64,000 nucleotides of DNA from Nakamurella alba (GTDB lineage: Bacteria; Actinomycetota; Actinomycetes; Mycobacteriales; Nakamurellaceae): contig NZ_WLYK01000003.1 in NCBI RefSeq assembly GCF_009707545.1, positions 248,001-312,000 on the forward strand, given 5' to 3'. Made by a program: the position numbers and the translations under genes. Each line of letters starts with the position of its first letter. Position 1 is the stretch's first letter. This document shows, piece after piece, positions 35,919 through 44,133 of this stretch. The notes under the pieces were generated by a model. The model ran no database searches. It saw only the letters and a program-made list of their open reading frames with translations, and was not told the DNA's origin.

Positions 35919-36908
35919 ATGACCCGCCCGGCGGCGGCCGGACCCGCAGCGGTCGGCATGACCGTGTACCACCGTTCCGGCGACCCTGCCGCGTTCCGGG
36001 AGTGGGCGGACCGGTTGATCGACGCGGCGCGTGCGCACCCGGGGTTCCGTGAGGGCGGCTCGGCGACGCCGGACGCGACCGAGCTGGACTGGTCCGTCGG
36101 GATCGCCTTCGGGTCCATGTCCGCCCTGGACGCCTGGCTCGACAGTGGGGACCGGCAGCGGGTTCTCGCGGAGGGGCGGGAGCGGGGGGTGCACCGCGCG
36201 GCCGAGCTGGCCGCCCGCGGCACCACCATGCCGCCGGCCGGCACCGCCGTCTTCGAGCACTCCGTCGAGGCCGCGCGCACCCAGGACTTCCTGGACAGTC
36301 AGCGCCGACTGTCCCAGGTCGCCGCCGGATTCCCTGGGTTCCAGGGCGTCGCCGTGCAGCCGGCGCCCGATCAGGGAGACGGCCCGGACGGCAGCACCCG
36401 GTGGATCTCGGTACTGCGGTTCCGCACCGGGGCCCAGCTGGAGACCTGGATGCACTCCGACGAGCGGGCGAGAGAACTGCCGGGCCTGCGGTCCTCGCTC
36501 GGCGAGGACTTCACCGAACTGACCGCCAGCACCCCCTTCGGCTCGATCGTCCGGGTCTCCGACGGACAGGCCCGGACGACGCCGCAGTGGAAGTCGGCCC
36601 TGCTGGTCCTGCTGGTGCTGTACCCGACCGTGATGCTGCTGTCCCGGTTCGTCGGACCGCTGCTCGCGGACGCCGGTGCACCGGAATGGTTGGCGATGTG
36701 GCTCAGCCAGATCCTCTCCGTCGGCCTGATGACCTACCTGCTGATGCCACTCGTGACCGGCCGGTTCCGGCGCTGGCTCGACCCGGTCGACGGCGCCGGC
36801 CTCCGCATCACCCTGCTCGGCCTGGCCGCCGCGCTCCTGGTGATCGCGATCTGCCTGGCCGTCTTCGGCACCGTGCAATGGCTGCAGTTCTGGGACTACC
36901 AGGATTGA
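35919..36908 (+). CDS. Tandem ABM-domain protein with C-terminal membrane helices
   Basis: Protein of 329 residues. Two ferredoxin-like antibiotic-biosynthesis-monooxygenase (ABM) modules are seen: residues about 10-100 (VGMTVYHRSGDPAAFREWADRLIDAARAHPGFR region) and about 105-205 (TAVFEHSVEA ... FPGFQGVAVQPA ... RWISVLRF). Three membrane helices follow (from about residues 225, 260 and 295). ABM folds include heme-degrading and quinone-type monooxygenases and non-catalytic dimer modules; the membrane domain implies action at the membrane. ATG 35919 is preceded by GGAGAG. It follows guaD closely, but no functional link is known. Confidence 0.8.
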   Translation: MTRPAAAGPAAVGMTVYHRSGDPAAFREWADRLIDAARAHPGFREGGSATPDATELDWSVGIAFGSMSALDAWLDSGDRQRVLAEGRERGVHRAAELAARGTTMPPAGTAVFEHSVEAARTQDFLDSQRRLSQVAAGFPGFQGVAVQPAPDQGDGPDGSTRWISVLRFRTGAQLETWMHSDERARELPGLRSSLGEDFTELTASTPFGSIVRVSDGQARTTPQWKSALLVLLVLYPTVMLLSRFVGPLLADAGAPEWLAMWLSQILSVGLMTYLLMPLVTGRFRRWLDPVDGAGLRITLLGLAAALLVIAICLAVFGTVQWLQFWDYQD

Positions 36909-36984
36909 CCCTGGCGTCGCCGGGGACCTGCAGGAGGTCGGGCCCGACGCCCGGCCGTCCGGCGCAGGACCCACGGAGGCACAC

Positions 36985-37959
36985 ATGACGGTCATCGCGA
37001 TCGAGGAGCATTGGAACCTGCCGGAGCTGACTGCAGCCGTGCGGGCCCTGCCGCCCGACCGCGGTGACCCGAGCACGGTGCTCGACGACCACGGTGACAA
37101 CGCTTCGCTGCTGCACGATCTCGGCGACGGGCGCATTGCCGGGATGGACCGGCAAGGGGTGGATGTGCAGGTCCTGTCGCTCGCTCCGCCCGGCACCCAC
37201 CCGCTCGACGCCACCGAGGCCGTCCGGCTGGCCACCACCGCCAACAACACGGTCGCGGCCGCCGTCGACCGGTACCCGGACCGGTTGAAGGCACTGGCGA
37301 CGCTGCCGATGGGCGATCCCGCCGCCGCGGTCGCCGAGCTGGAGCGCACCACGGCGCTCGGGTTCGTCGGGGCGATGGTCTACGGCAGGGTCGGCGACCT
37401 CCCGCTCGACGACCCACGTTTCGACGAGGTCTTCGCGTCGGCCGCGGCACTGGGCCGTCCGGTCTTCGTGCACCCGCAGATCCCCGGCGCGCAGGTCCGC
37501 GCGGCGTCGTACTCGGGGTTCGACCCGGTCACCGAGCTCGGCCTGGCGACGTTCGGTTGGGGCTGGCACCTGCAGGCCGCGGAGGCGGTGCTGCGGCTGA
37601 TCGTCCGCGGGATCTTCGACCGCCACCCCGGCCTACAACTGGTGTTGGGGCACTGGGGCGAGCTCCTGCTCTTCTGGACCGACCGGGTCGACAGCCTCTC
37701 CCGCGTGGCACATCTCGACCGGAAGGTATCGGACTATCTGCGGTCGAACGTGCACATCACCTGCTCCGGAATGCTGAACCCGACCTTGCTCCGACACACC
37801 CTCGAGGTGACCACCCCGGACCGGCTGCTGTTCTCCACCGACCACCCGTTCCAGCGGCCGACCGCGGGCGACATCCGCGACTTCCTCGACCACTTCCCCA
37901 CCGACGAGTCCCGCGAGCAGTTCACCTCCGGCAACGCCCGGGCACTCTTCGGTATCTGA
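36985..37959 (+). CDS. Amidohydrolase-2 family (ACMSD-like) hydrolase/decarboxylase
   Basis: TIM-barrel protein of 324 residues of the amidohydrolase_2 group, which contains decarboxylases of aromatic acids (gamma-resorcylate, ACMSD, 5-carboxyvanillate). Metal or active-site residues are seen in IAIEEHW near the start (E-x-H), VFVHPQI (about 158), LVLGHWGE (about 217) and FSTDHPFQ near 285. The E-E-H variant in place of H-x-H at the N-terminus is typical of the decarboxylase subgroup. A good AGGAGG lies upstream, but farther than usual; GGAGG at 36974 is closer. Substrate unknown; context offers no aromatic pathway. Confidence 0.85.
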   Translation: MTVIAIEEHWNLPELTAAVRALPPDRGDPSTVLDDHGDNASLLHDLGDGRIAGMDRQGVDVQVLSLAPPGTHPLDATEAVRLATTANNTVAAAVDRYPDRLKALATLPMGDPAAAVAELERTTALGFVGAMVYGRVGDLPLDDPRFDEVFASAAALGRPVFVHPQIPGAQVRAASYSGFDPVTELGLATFGWGWHLQAAEAVLRLIVRGIFDRHPGLQLVLGHWGELLLFWTDRVDSLSRVAHLDRKVSDYLRSNVHITCSGMLNPTLLRHTLEVTTPDRLLFSTDHPFQRPTAGDIRDFLDHFPTDESREQFTSGNARALFGI

Positions 37960-37967
37960 GTCCGGCC

Positions 37968-38825
37968 CTACGACGCAGTGATCTGCTGCAGTTCCTGACG
38001 GACGGTCCGCGGCTCCCGGCCGAGCAGCGCCGCCAGTGTCGCGTCGGTGCCGGCGAAGAAGCCGGCGGCGGCGGCCTGGTACATGCCGAGGGTGAACCGG
38101 GCCATCATCTCCGGCTGCCCGCCGGCGATCTGCCCGGCGAGCCAGGTGTCCTCGTCGACGATCTCGAACCCGATCGGCCGGCCGACCACCTCGGACAGCA
38201 CGCCGGTCACCTCGGCGAAGGTCGGCGCAGCGCTCGCCGTGAGGGTGACCGGGCCGTCGACCGGCCGCCCGGACGTCAGGATCGCCGCGGCACCCACCGC
38301 GGCGTCCTCCCGGGATGTCCAGGACACCGGGCCGTCCGCGGGCAGCGACACCGTGCCGCTCTCCTGCCACCTCCCGAGCAGCCATCCCAGGCTGTGCAGG
38401 TAGAAGCCGTTGCGCAGCGAAGTCCACGCCAGACCCGAATCGGCGAGCAGGTTCTCGGTCGCCGCGTGCACCTGCGCCGGCCGGAACGGGGACGCCGGAT
38501 CCGCTCCCTGATGACTGGTGTACAGCACCCTGCCCACCCCGGCGGCGACAGCCGCGTCGATCGCGGCACCGTGCAAGGCGACGGCGTCGGCCCCGGGATC
38601 GTTCGACGAGACCAGCAGCAACTGGTCGGCGCCGGCGAACGCGGCCCGCAGGGCGGCCGGATCGTCGTACCCGCCGCGCCGCACGTGCACCCCACGGTCG
38701 GCGAACCGCGCTGCCTTGCCGACATCGCGGGCCACCACCGTGATGTCGGCCGGCGGCACGGTCTCGAGCAGCTGTTCGACGGTGGCGCCGTTGAGCGCGC
38801 CGGTGGCTCCGGTGACGGTGATCAT
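37968..38825 (-). CDS. NmrA-like NAD(P)-binding protein
   Basis: Atypical short-chain-dehydrogenase protein of 285 residues. The dinucleotide motif TVTGATGALNGATVEQLL is at the N-terminus; the middle LLLVSSNDPG and VLYTSHQGAD segments match NmrA/QOR2-type quinone or azo reductases. It lacks a clear Y-x-x-x-K catalytic pair, as is common in that group. It is transcribed divergently from a TetR gene, and the 87-base space between them is packed with TATC half-sites, so TetR control is likely. Redox-sensor or quinone-reductase function is inferred from family and context. Confidence 0.85.
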   Translation of the reverse strand: MITVTGATGALNGATVEQLLETVPPADITVVARDVGKAARFADRGVHVRRGGYDDPAALRAAFAGADQLLLVSSNDPGADAVALHGAAIDAAVAAGVGRVLYTSHQGADPASPFRPAQVHAATENLLADSGLAWTSLRNGFYLHSLGWLLGRWQESGTVSLPADGPVSWTSREDAAVGAAAILTSGRPVDGPVTLTASAAPTFAEVTGVLSEVVGRPIGFEIVDEDTWLAGQIAGGQPEMMARFTLGMYQAAAAGFFAGTDATLAALLGREPRTVRQELQQITAS

Positions 38826-38842
38826 CGATCACTCCTTCTTGT

Positions 38843-38904
38843 TATCAGTGATTCGACAGCAGTGATACCATCGGAAACACAGCGATAGCAAGTCTGCGTT
38901 ATCG
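38843..38904. promoter_or_regulatory. Paired TetR operator candidates
   Basis: Two inverted repeats occupy the divergent promoter region: TATCA-N15-TGATA (38843-38867) and CGATA-N12-TATCG (38883-38904). All four arms contain the core TATC/GATA, with GTTATC occurring twice. One repeat lies nearer each gene. Confidence 0.55.
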
Positions 38905-38912
38905 TTGGAAGC

Positions 38913-39728
38913 ATGATCGAGACCGCCGGCCGCACCGACACCCGGGCCCGCATCGTCGAGGTCGCCGCCCGGTTGCTGCAGGAGCAGGGGCCGGTGGCGG
39001 TGACCACCCGCGGCGTCGCCGAGCAGGCGGGCGTGCAGGCCCCGACGATCTACCGCCTCTTCGGCGACAAGGACGGCCTGCTGGAGGCGGTCGCCGAACA
39101 CGTGATGAACGCGTTCGTGGCGGCGAAGGCCCGGCTGGTCGCCGACGCGACGGCCGCCGACGTCGACCCGCTGGACGACCTTCGGGACGGTTGGCGGACC
39201 CAGATCAACTTCGGCATCGCACATCCCGCGCTGTTCCGGCTGCTCGGCGACCCGGACCGGGTGCGACTCTCCCCTGCGGCACGCTCCGGCCGGGAGGTGC
39301 TGGCGGCCCGGGTGCACCGGCTGGCCCGCACCGGACGGCTCCGGGTCTCCGAGGACCGGGCCGTCGACCTGATCCAGGCGGCCGGCACCGGCGTGATCCA
39401 GACCCTGCTCGCCACCCCACCGGACCGGCGCGACCCGCAGCTCGCCGACGAGATGTGGGAGGCCGTGCTCGACCGGATCCTCACCCCGGACCCGGCGGCA
39501 GCCGACACCACGCGCGGCACAGGGAGAACAGGGAGCCCGGCAAGCACCGACGCGGCGATGGCGACGTCGGTGGCCTTCCGTGCTCTCGTCCCCGATCTCA
39601 CCGCACTCAGCGCTGCCGAGCGGGCACTGATCGCCGAGTGGCTGGACCGCATCGTGAACAACACGTCCTCCGCACCGGCGCAGGCCGGCACCTCCGGGCC
39701 GACGACGCGCCGGCGCCGACAGCACTGA
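38913..39728 (+). CDS. TetR-family regulator
   Basis: Repressor of 271 residues, long for the family because of a Thr/Arg-rich stretch near residue 195 and a basic C-terminus. The N-terminal helix-turn-helix reads TRGVAEQAGVQAPTIYRLFG then DKDGLLEAVAEHV. The ligand domain shows the FGIAHPALFRLLGDP helix of TetR_C-type proteins. Start ATG 38913 follows GGAAG. It is divergent from the NmrA-like gene and ends 18 bases from the convergent LysR gene. Most likely controls itself and the reductase. Confidence 0.9.
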   Translation: MIETAGRTDTRARIVEVAARLLQEQGPVAVTTRGVAEQAGVQAPTIYRLFGDKDGLLEAVAEHVMNAFVAAKARLVADATAADVDPLDDLRDGWRTQINFGIAHPALFRLLGDPDRVRLSPAARSGREVLAARVHRLARTGRLRVSEDRAVDLIQAAGTGVIQTLLATPPDRRDPQLADEMWEAVLDRILTPDPAAADTTRGTGRTGSPASTDAAMATSVAFRALVPDLTALSAAERALIAEWLDRIVNNTSSAPAQAGTSGPTTRRRRQH

Positions 39729-39746
39729 TCGGGCAGGGGATCCGGT

Positions 39747-40649
39747 TCAGCGCAGTCGCCCTCCCGGATCGCTCATCCGGCCGACGGTCGCAGCGATCTC
39801 CTGCAGCAGTGCGGCCACGGCGGGCCGACGCATCCCGTCGAGTCGGCTGACCACCCAGTAGTCCAGCACCATAGACACCTCGTCGGCCAGCACCCGTTCC
39901 AGCTCGGGATGCTGCGCGGCCAGGAAGGTCGGCAGCAGCCCGAGCCCGGCGCCCGCCCGGGTCGCCGCGACGTGCGCCATGACGTTGGTCGACGTCACGG
40001 CGTCCTGCATCTCCGGGAGCAGCCGGCGGCCCACGTCGAGGGCGTCGACCTGCAGCATCGACGGAACGAAGTAGACCAGTCGGTGCCGGGTCAACCCGGC
40101 GGTCGACGTGGGCGCCGGGTGGTCGCGGAAGTACTCGGCCGAGCCGAACAGGCCCAGTTCGTAGGCGCCGAGCCGGTGCGCCTCGGCCCGGAGCACGTCT
40201 GGCTTGCCGACCACCACCTCGACGTCCGAACCGGAGCGCTGGGTGCCGGCCCGCCGGGTCGCGGCGATGATCTCCACCGTCACCCCCGGATGGCGCTGCC
40301 GCACCCGGGCGGCGGCCGGCGCGGCGACGTGCACGGTGAAGGCGTCGGGTGCGGACAGCCGCACGATGTCCTCCAACGGCGCCTCCCGCCCCTGTCCGGC
40401 GGTCAGTACCGCGACCGCCTCGGACACCTGCTCCGCAGCGGCGACCGCCTGCTGGCCGAGCGGGGTGAGCACCCAGGCACCGGAGGTGCGCGTCAGCACC
40501 TTCCCACCGAGCGCGCGTTCCAGCGCAGCGATCCGGCGGGCGATGGTGGTGTGGTTCAGCCCGCGCACCTCAGCAGCCCGGGTGAACCTCCCGGTACGGC
40601 CGACATCCAGCAGGATCAGCAGGTCGTTGGGACTGACGGACGCGGCCAT
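39747..40649 (-). CDS. LysR-family regulator
   Basis: Transcriptional regulator of 300 residues with an N-terminal winged helix (NDLLILLDVGRTGRFTRAAE, then LNHTTIARRIAALERALG) and a periplasmic-binding-protein-like effector domain. The TTIARRIAALE recognition helix is of the common LysR type. ATG 40649 is the first start before homology begins; the frame runs on to 40835 without support. It is divergent from an acyl-CoA ligase-SDR operon across a 229-base region rich in TGCAC motifs, the expected arrangement for a LysR protein and its target. The effector might be a substrate of that operon. Confidence 0.9.
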   Translation of the reverse strand: MAASVSPNDLLILLDVGRTGRFTRAAEVRGLNHTTIARRIAALERALGGKVLTRTSGAWVLTPLGQQAVAAAEQVSEAVAVLTAGQGREAPLEDIVRLSAPDAFTVHVAAPAAARVRQRHPGVTVEIIAATRRAGTQRSGSDVEVVVGKPDVLRAEAHRLGAYELGLFGSAEYFRDHPAPTSTAGLTRHRLVYFVPSMLQVDALDVGRRLLPEMQDAVTSTNVMAHVAATRAGAGLGLLPTFLAAQHPELERVLADEVSMVLDYWVVSRLDGMRRPAVAALLQEIAATVGRMSDPGGRLR

Positions 40650-40714
40650 CCGCGCATCCTTGCACGGCTTCCTGCGGCGAACGGCCCACCGGATGCACAT
40701 TCCTGCACAGTCGA

Positions 40715-40749
40715 GGTGCACCATCCGCCATTGCCGGACCCGGTGCACC
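40715..40749. promoter_or_regulatory. Two GGTGCACC palindromes in a divergent promoter
   Basis: Perfect copies of GGTGCACC at 40715-40722 and 40742-40749, centres 27 bases apart, with further TGCAC half-sites at 40693 and 40704, lie between lysR and the acyl-CoA ligase gene. Candidate recognition and activation sites of the LysR protein. Confidence 0.5.
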
Positions 40750-40878
40750 GGCCGACACTGGGACCGCTGCCGTGGCACCCACCCCGCGCGCAGCGGTTCC
40801 CGGGCGAGGACGCCGTGCCGCGGCGCGGTGTCCACCGGCCCCGCACGCAGTCACGTTCTCGGCAGAGGAGAGGACCGG

Positions 40879-42579
40879 ATGATCACCGACGACCAGCACC
40901 GGGGACCGGCCGCCATCGACCAGGCCACCGCCGACCAGGCCACCGCCGAACAGGCCACCGCCGGCCGGAGCACTTTCGACCGGGGCACCTTCGACCATGG
41001 CACCTTCGACAGATTGTGGGACGACACGGTCGCCGCCCACGGGTCGAGCACCTTCCTGTTGTTCCACGACGCCGGCGGCACCGTCACCCGGTGGACCTAC
41101 GCCGAGTTCGACGCCGCGGTCGCGGATGTCGCCGGCACGCTGGCCCGGGCGGGCGTAGGGCCGGGCACCCCGGTGCACCTGGTGCTGCGCAACTGCCCGG
41201 CCTTCGTCGCGATCTGGCTGGCCGTGGCCCGACTGGGCGCCTGGATGGTGCCGGTCGACCCCGCCTCGACCGCCCGCGACATCGACCGCCAGGTCCGTCG
41301 GATCGGGCCGGCGGTGGCCTTCGTCGCCGCGGCGGACTCCTCCGCCGAGCGGTCGGCGGCCTTCGCCGAAGGTGCGGCCGGACGGGTCGGCACCGTCGTC
41401 GAGCTGACCGAGGACGCCGGTGACCTCGCTCCCGGGTCGCCGCTGCGGCAGGACGCCGGCACGCATTCGGCCAGGGTCGGCGGACCGCAGCCGTCCGACC
41501 GGCTCGCGGTGATGTTCACCTCCGGCACCACCAGCGAGCCGAAGGGAGTGGAACTGACCCAGGCGAACTACGTCGCGGTCGCCGCCGGAATGGCGACCGC
41601 GGCCGGCCTGCGTGCGGAGCACCGCTGGTTCGTCACGCTCCCGCTGTTCCACGCCAACGCCCAGTACTACTGCTTCGCCCCGGCCATCGCGGTCGGCGCG
41701 AGTGTGGCACTGACGTCGACGTTCTCGGCCTCCGGTTGGGTCCCGCAGGCCAGGGCGCTCGAAGTCACCCACGCCAGCCTGTTCGCCGCCCCGATCCGGA
41801 TGATCCTGGCCCGGTGCCCCGCCGAGGAGGCCCCGCTGCGACTCGGGCACGTCTGGTACGCACAGAGTCTCGGGGTCGAGCACCACCGCAGGTTCGGCGA
41901 GCTCGTCGGCACGGCACCACGACAGCTCTACGGGATGACCGAGACCATCTGCATCGTCACCTACGACCGCAGCGAGCCGCCGCAGTCCGACGTGATCGGC
42001 ACCCCGGCCGACCGTCGCGTCCGGCTGATCGATCCGGTCACCGGGGAGGAGGCCGGCACCGGCGTCCCCGGCGAGATGCACGTGCACGGCGAGCGCGGCC
42101 GTGATCTCTTCGCCGGTTACCTCGATGCACCGGAGATCAACGCGCGGGTGTTCGAGGCCGACACGGACGGCACCGAGACCTGGTTCCGCACCGGTGATCT
42201 CGCCCAGGCGGACGACGACGGCACATTACGCTTCGTCGGCCGGATCGACGACGTGATCAAGGTGTCCGGAGAGAACGTCAGCCTCACCGAGGTCGAGGCC
42301 GCCATCGCCCAGGCGCCCGGCGTGCTCGAGGCCGCCGTCGTCGCCCAGCCCGATCCCGTCCGCGACCAGGTGCCGATCGCCTACGTCGTCCCCAAGGACC
42401 TGACCGACCCGCCGGCCGTCGACGACCTGATCGGCTGGGCGACGAAGAACCTCGCACCGGCCGCCCGACCCCGCGGGTGGCACGTCATCGACGCGCTCCC
42501 CCGCACCAGTGTCGGCAAGGTCCGCCGGTTCAAGGTCACCGAGGCCACCGCCGTCGACACGCCCACCCCGACACCATGA
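40879..42579 (+). CDS. AMP-forming acyl-CoA synthetase (CaiC-like)
   Basis: ANL-superfamily ligase of 566 residues that activates a carboxylic acid as the acyl-adenylate and transfers it to CoA. The P-loop FTSGTTSEPKGVEL, YGMTETICIV, the FRTGDLA motif with hinge region, and the catalytic C-terminal Lys in RTSVGKVRR are all present. The N-terminus (about residues 12-42) carries pentapeptide-like repeats, (D/E)QATA three times then TFDRG/TFDHG/TFDR. ATG 40879 has a GAGGAGAGG site. The SDR gene follows after 28 bases. Crotonobetaine/carnitine-type or aromatic acid substrates are possible. Confidence 0.9.
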   Translation: MITDDQHRGPAAIDQATADQATAEQATAGRSTFDRGTFDHGTFDRLWDDTVAAHGSSTFLLFHDAGGTVTRWTYAEFDAAVADVAGTLARAGVGPGTPVHLVLRNCPAFVAIWLAVARLGAWMVPVDPASTARDIDRQVRRIGPAVAFVAAADSSAERSAAFAEGAAGRVGTVVELTEDAGDLAPGSPLRQDAGTHSARVGGPQPSDRLAVMFTSGTTSEPKGVELTQANYVAVAAGMATAAGLRAEHRWFVTLPLFHANAQYYCFAPAIAVGASVALTSTFSASGWVPQARALEVTHASLFAAPIRMILARCPAEEAPLRLGHVWYAQSLGVEHHRRFGELVGTAPRQLYGMTETICIVTYDRSEPPQSDVIGTPADRRVRLIDPVTGEEAGTGVPGEMHVHGERGRDLFAGYLDAPEINARVFEADTDGTETWFRTGDLAQADDDGTLRFVGRIDDVIKVSGENVSLTEVEAAIAQAPGVLEAAVVAQPDPVRDQVPIAYVVPKDLTDPPAVDDLIGWATKNLAPAARPRGWHVIDALPRTSVGKVRRFKVTEATAVDTPTPTP

Positions 42580-42607
42580 CACCGAACGCACCCGGAGGAA
42601 ACACCGC

Positions 42608-43372
42608 ATGACCCTCGACATCCCCGCCACCGACGGACGTGTCGCGGTGGTGACCGGTGCCGCCCAGGGCATCGGGTCCAGCATCGCCGAGTACCTCGCC
42701 GGCCAGGGCCTGGCCGTGGTGCTGCTCGACATCCTGCCGTCCGTCGCCACCACCGCCGACCGGATCGGCGCGGCCGGGTACCACCAGCTGGACATCACCG
42801 ACATCCCGGCGCTGCAGCACGCCGTGCACTCCACGGCGCAGGAGCACGGCCGGCTCGACGTGCTGGTCAACGTCGCCGGCACCTGCGGACGGCAGGGGTT
42901 CGAGGACCTGGACCCGGCCACCTTCGGCCGGGACATCGACACCAACCTGACGGCAACGGCTTTCGCCTGCCAGGCCGCGGTCTTCCCGCACATGCGGGAG
43001 CAGGGCAGCGGACGGCTGGTCAACATCGCGTCGGTGTCCGGCAAGGTCGGCGGCGTCGGCCCGGTCGATCCCGACGGCGGTGGTGGCCGGTCCGGCGCCG
43101 GCTACGCCTCCGCCAAGGCCGGCATCATCAACCTTTCCCGGTGGATCGCCCGCCAGGTCGGCGGCTGGGGCATCACCTGCAACGTGGTCGCGCCGGGGCC
43201 GATCGCGTCCCCGATGGCCGAAGGCGCCGAGTACGGCGTCGCCTCGATCCCGGTCCCGCGGATGGGCCGGCCGGCCGAGGTGGCCGCCGCCGTCGGCTAT
43301 CTCATCGGCCCGGGATCGGACTACACCAATGGCACCTGCCTGCACGTCGACGGCGGCATGGTGATGGCCTGA
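42608..43372 (+). CDS. Short-chain dehydrogenase/reductase
   Basis: Classical SDR of 254 residues using NAD(P). The cofactor motif TGAAQGIG (about residues 18-25), NVAG (about 86), the catalytic Ser in NIASVSGK and Y-A-S-A-K (Tyr about 162, Lys about 166) are present, and it ends in the usual GGMVMA. The loop between the Ser and Tyr is extended with a Gly-rich stretch (DPDGGGGRSGAG). ATG 42608 follows GGAGGAAA. Cotranscribed with the acyl-CoA ligase, it may act on the CoA thioester product as a 3-hydroxyacyl or related dehydrogenase; substrate uncertain. Confidence 0.92.
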   Translation: MTLDIPATDGRVAVVTGAAQGIGSSIAEYLAGQGLAVVLLDILPSVATTADRIGAAGYHQLDITDIPALQHAVHSTAQEHGRLDVLVNVAGTCGRQGFEDLDPATFGRDIDTNLTATAFACQAAVFPHMREQGSGRLVNIASVSGKVGGVGPVDPDGGGGRSGAGYASAKAGIINLSRWIARQVGGWGITCNVVAPGPIASPMAEGAEYGVASIPVPRMGRPAEVAAAVGYLIGPGSDYTNGTCLHVDGGMVMA

Positions 43373-43391
43373 CCCGACGGTCGCACGCCGC

Positions 43392-44129
43392 TCAGAGCAG
43401 CGCCCGCACCGCCCCCGGGTCCGGACCTCCCGGCTCGAAGAGGATCACCGCGTCGTCGAAACCGGCCCCGGCGTAGCGCTGCAGGTCGGCGCGGAGCCGC
43501 CGGGGGTCGGTGTCCGGACCTGCGGGCACCGCGCAGACCACTGCCCGGCCACCGCCCGATTCACGGAAACGCACCAGGGCATCGACGATCTCGTCCGGGG
43601 TGCGCCGGTAGCCGGAGGCGAGCCAGCCGTCGAACTCCCGCGCCGCCCGCTCCACCTTTGCCCCCCAGGAGCCCAGCAGCAACGGCGGCCGGGCCGGCAC
43701 CGGCGGGCTCAGATCCACCGGGTCCTGCTCGTCCAGCAGCGCCCGCAACCGCGCCACGTTCGCATCGAAAGTCCGGAACCTGGCCGTGAAGTCGCGATCC
43801 AAGATTCCATGATCGGTGTCCGTCGACCCCGGGCTCAGCCCGACCACCAGGCGGTCGCCGCATTCCGCCTGCAAGGACCGGATCCGGTGCGCCAGCGCCA
43901 CCGGGTGGTGCAGCGGCACCTGTAGGGTCGCGGTGCCGAGCTCCACCCCGTCGGTCACCGCGGCCGCTGTGGCCAGCGCGACGAAAGCGTCCGGCACGAA
44001 GAAGCCCCGGCCGAGGATCTGCGGGATCCAGAGACTCTCGAAGCCCTCTCCCGCCAGCCGGCGGGCCCACCCGCCGACCGGGTACGGTTCCGCGGCGGTC
44101 AGGTGCGCGAGGGTCGCGCCGAGCCTCAT
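43392..44129 (-). CDS. LLM-class (luciferase-like) oxidoreductase, short form
   Basis: TIM-barrel flavin or F420-dependent oxidoreductase of 245 residues, shorter than the usual 290-340. The N-terminal WARRLAGEGFESLWIPQ, the cofactor region LGTATLQVPLHHPVALAHR and GDRLVVGLSPGS follow the F420-dependent LLM pattern. The C-terminal barrel strands are compressed. It begins four bases after the racemase-family gene stop on the same strand, so the two are one operon. In actinobacteria such enzymes usually use F420, but FMN cannot be excluded. Confidence 0.88.
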   Translation of the reverse strand: MRLGATLAHLTAAEPYPVGGWARRLAGEGFESLWIPQILGRGFFVPDAFVALATAAAVTDGVELGTATLQVPLHHPVALAHRIRSLQAECGDRLVVGLSPGSTDTDHGILDRDFTARFRTFDANVARLRALLDEQDPVDLSPPVPARPPLLLGSWGAKVERAAREFDGWLASGYRRTPDEIVDALVRFRESGGGRAVVCAVPAGPDTDPRRLRADLQRYAGAGFDDAVILFEPGGPDPGAVRALL

Positions 44130-44133
44130 CGGG

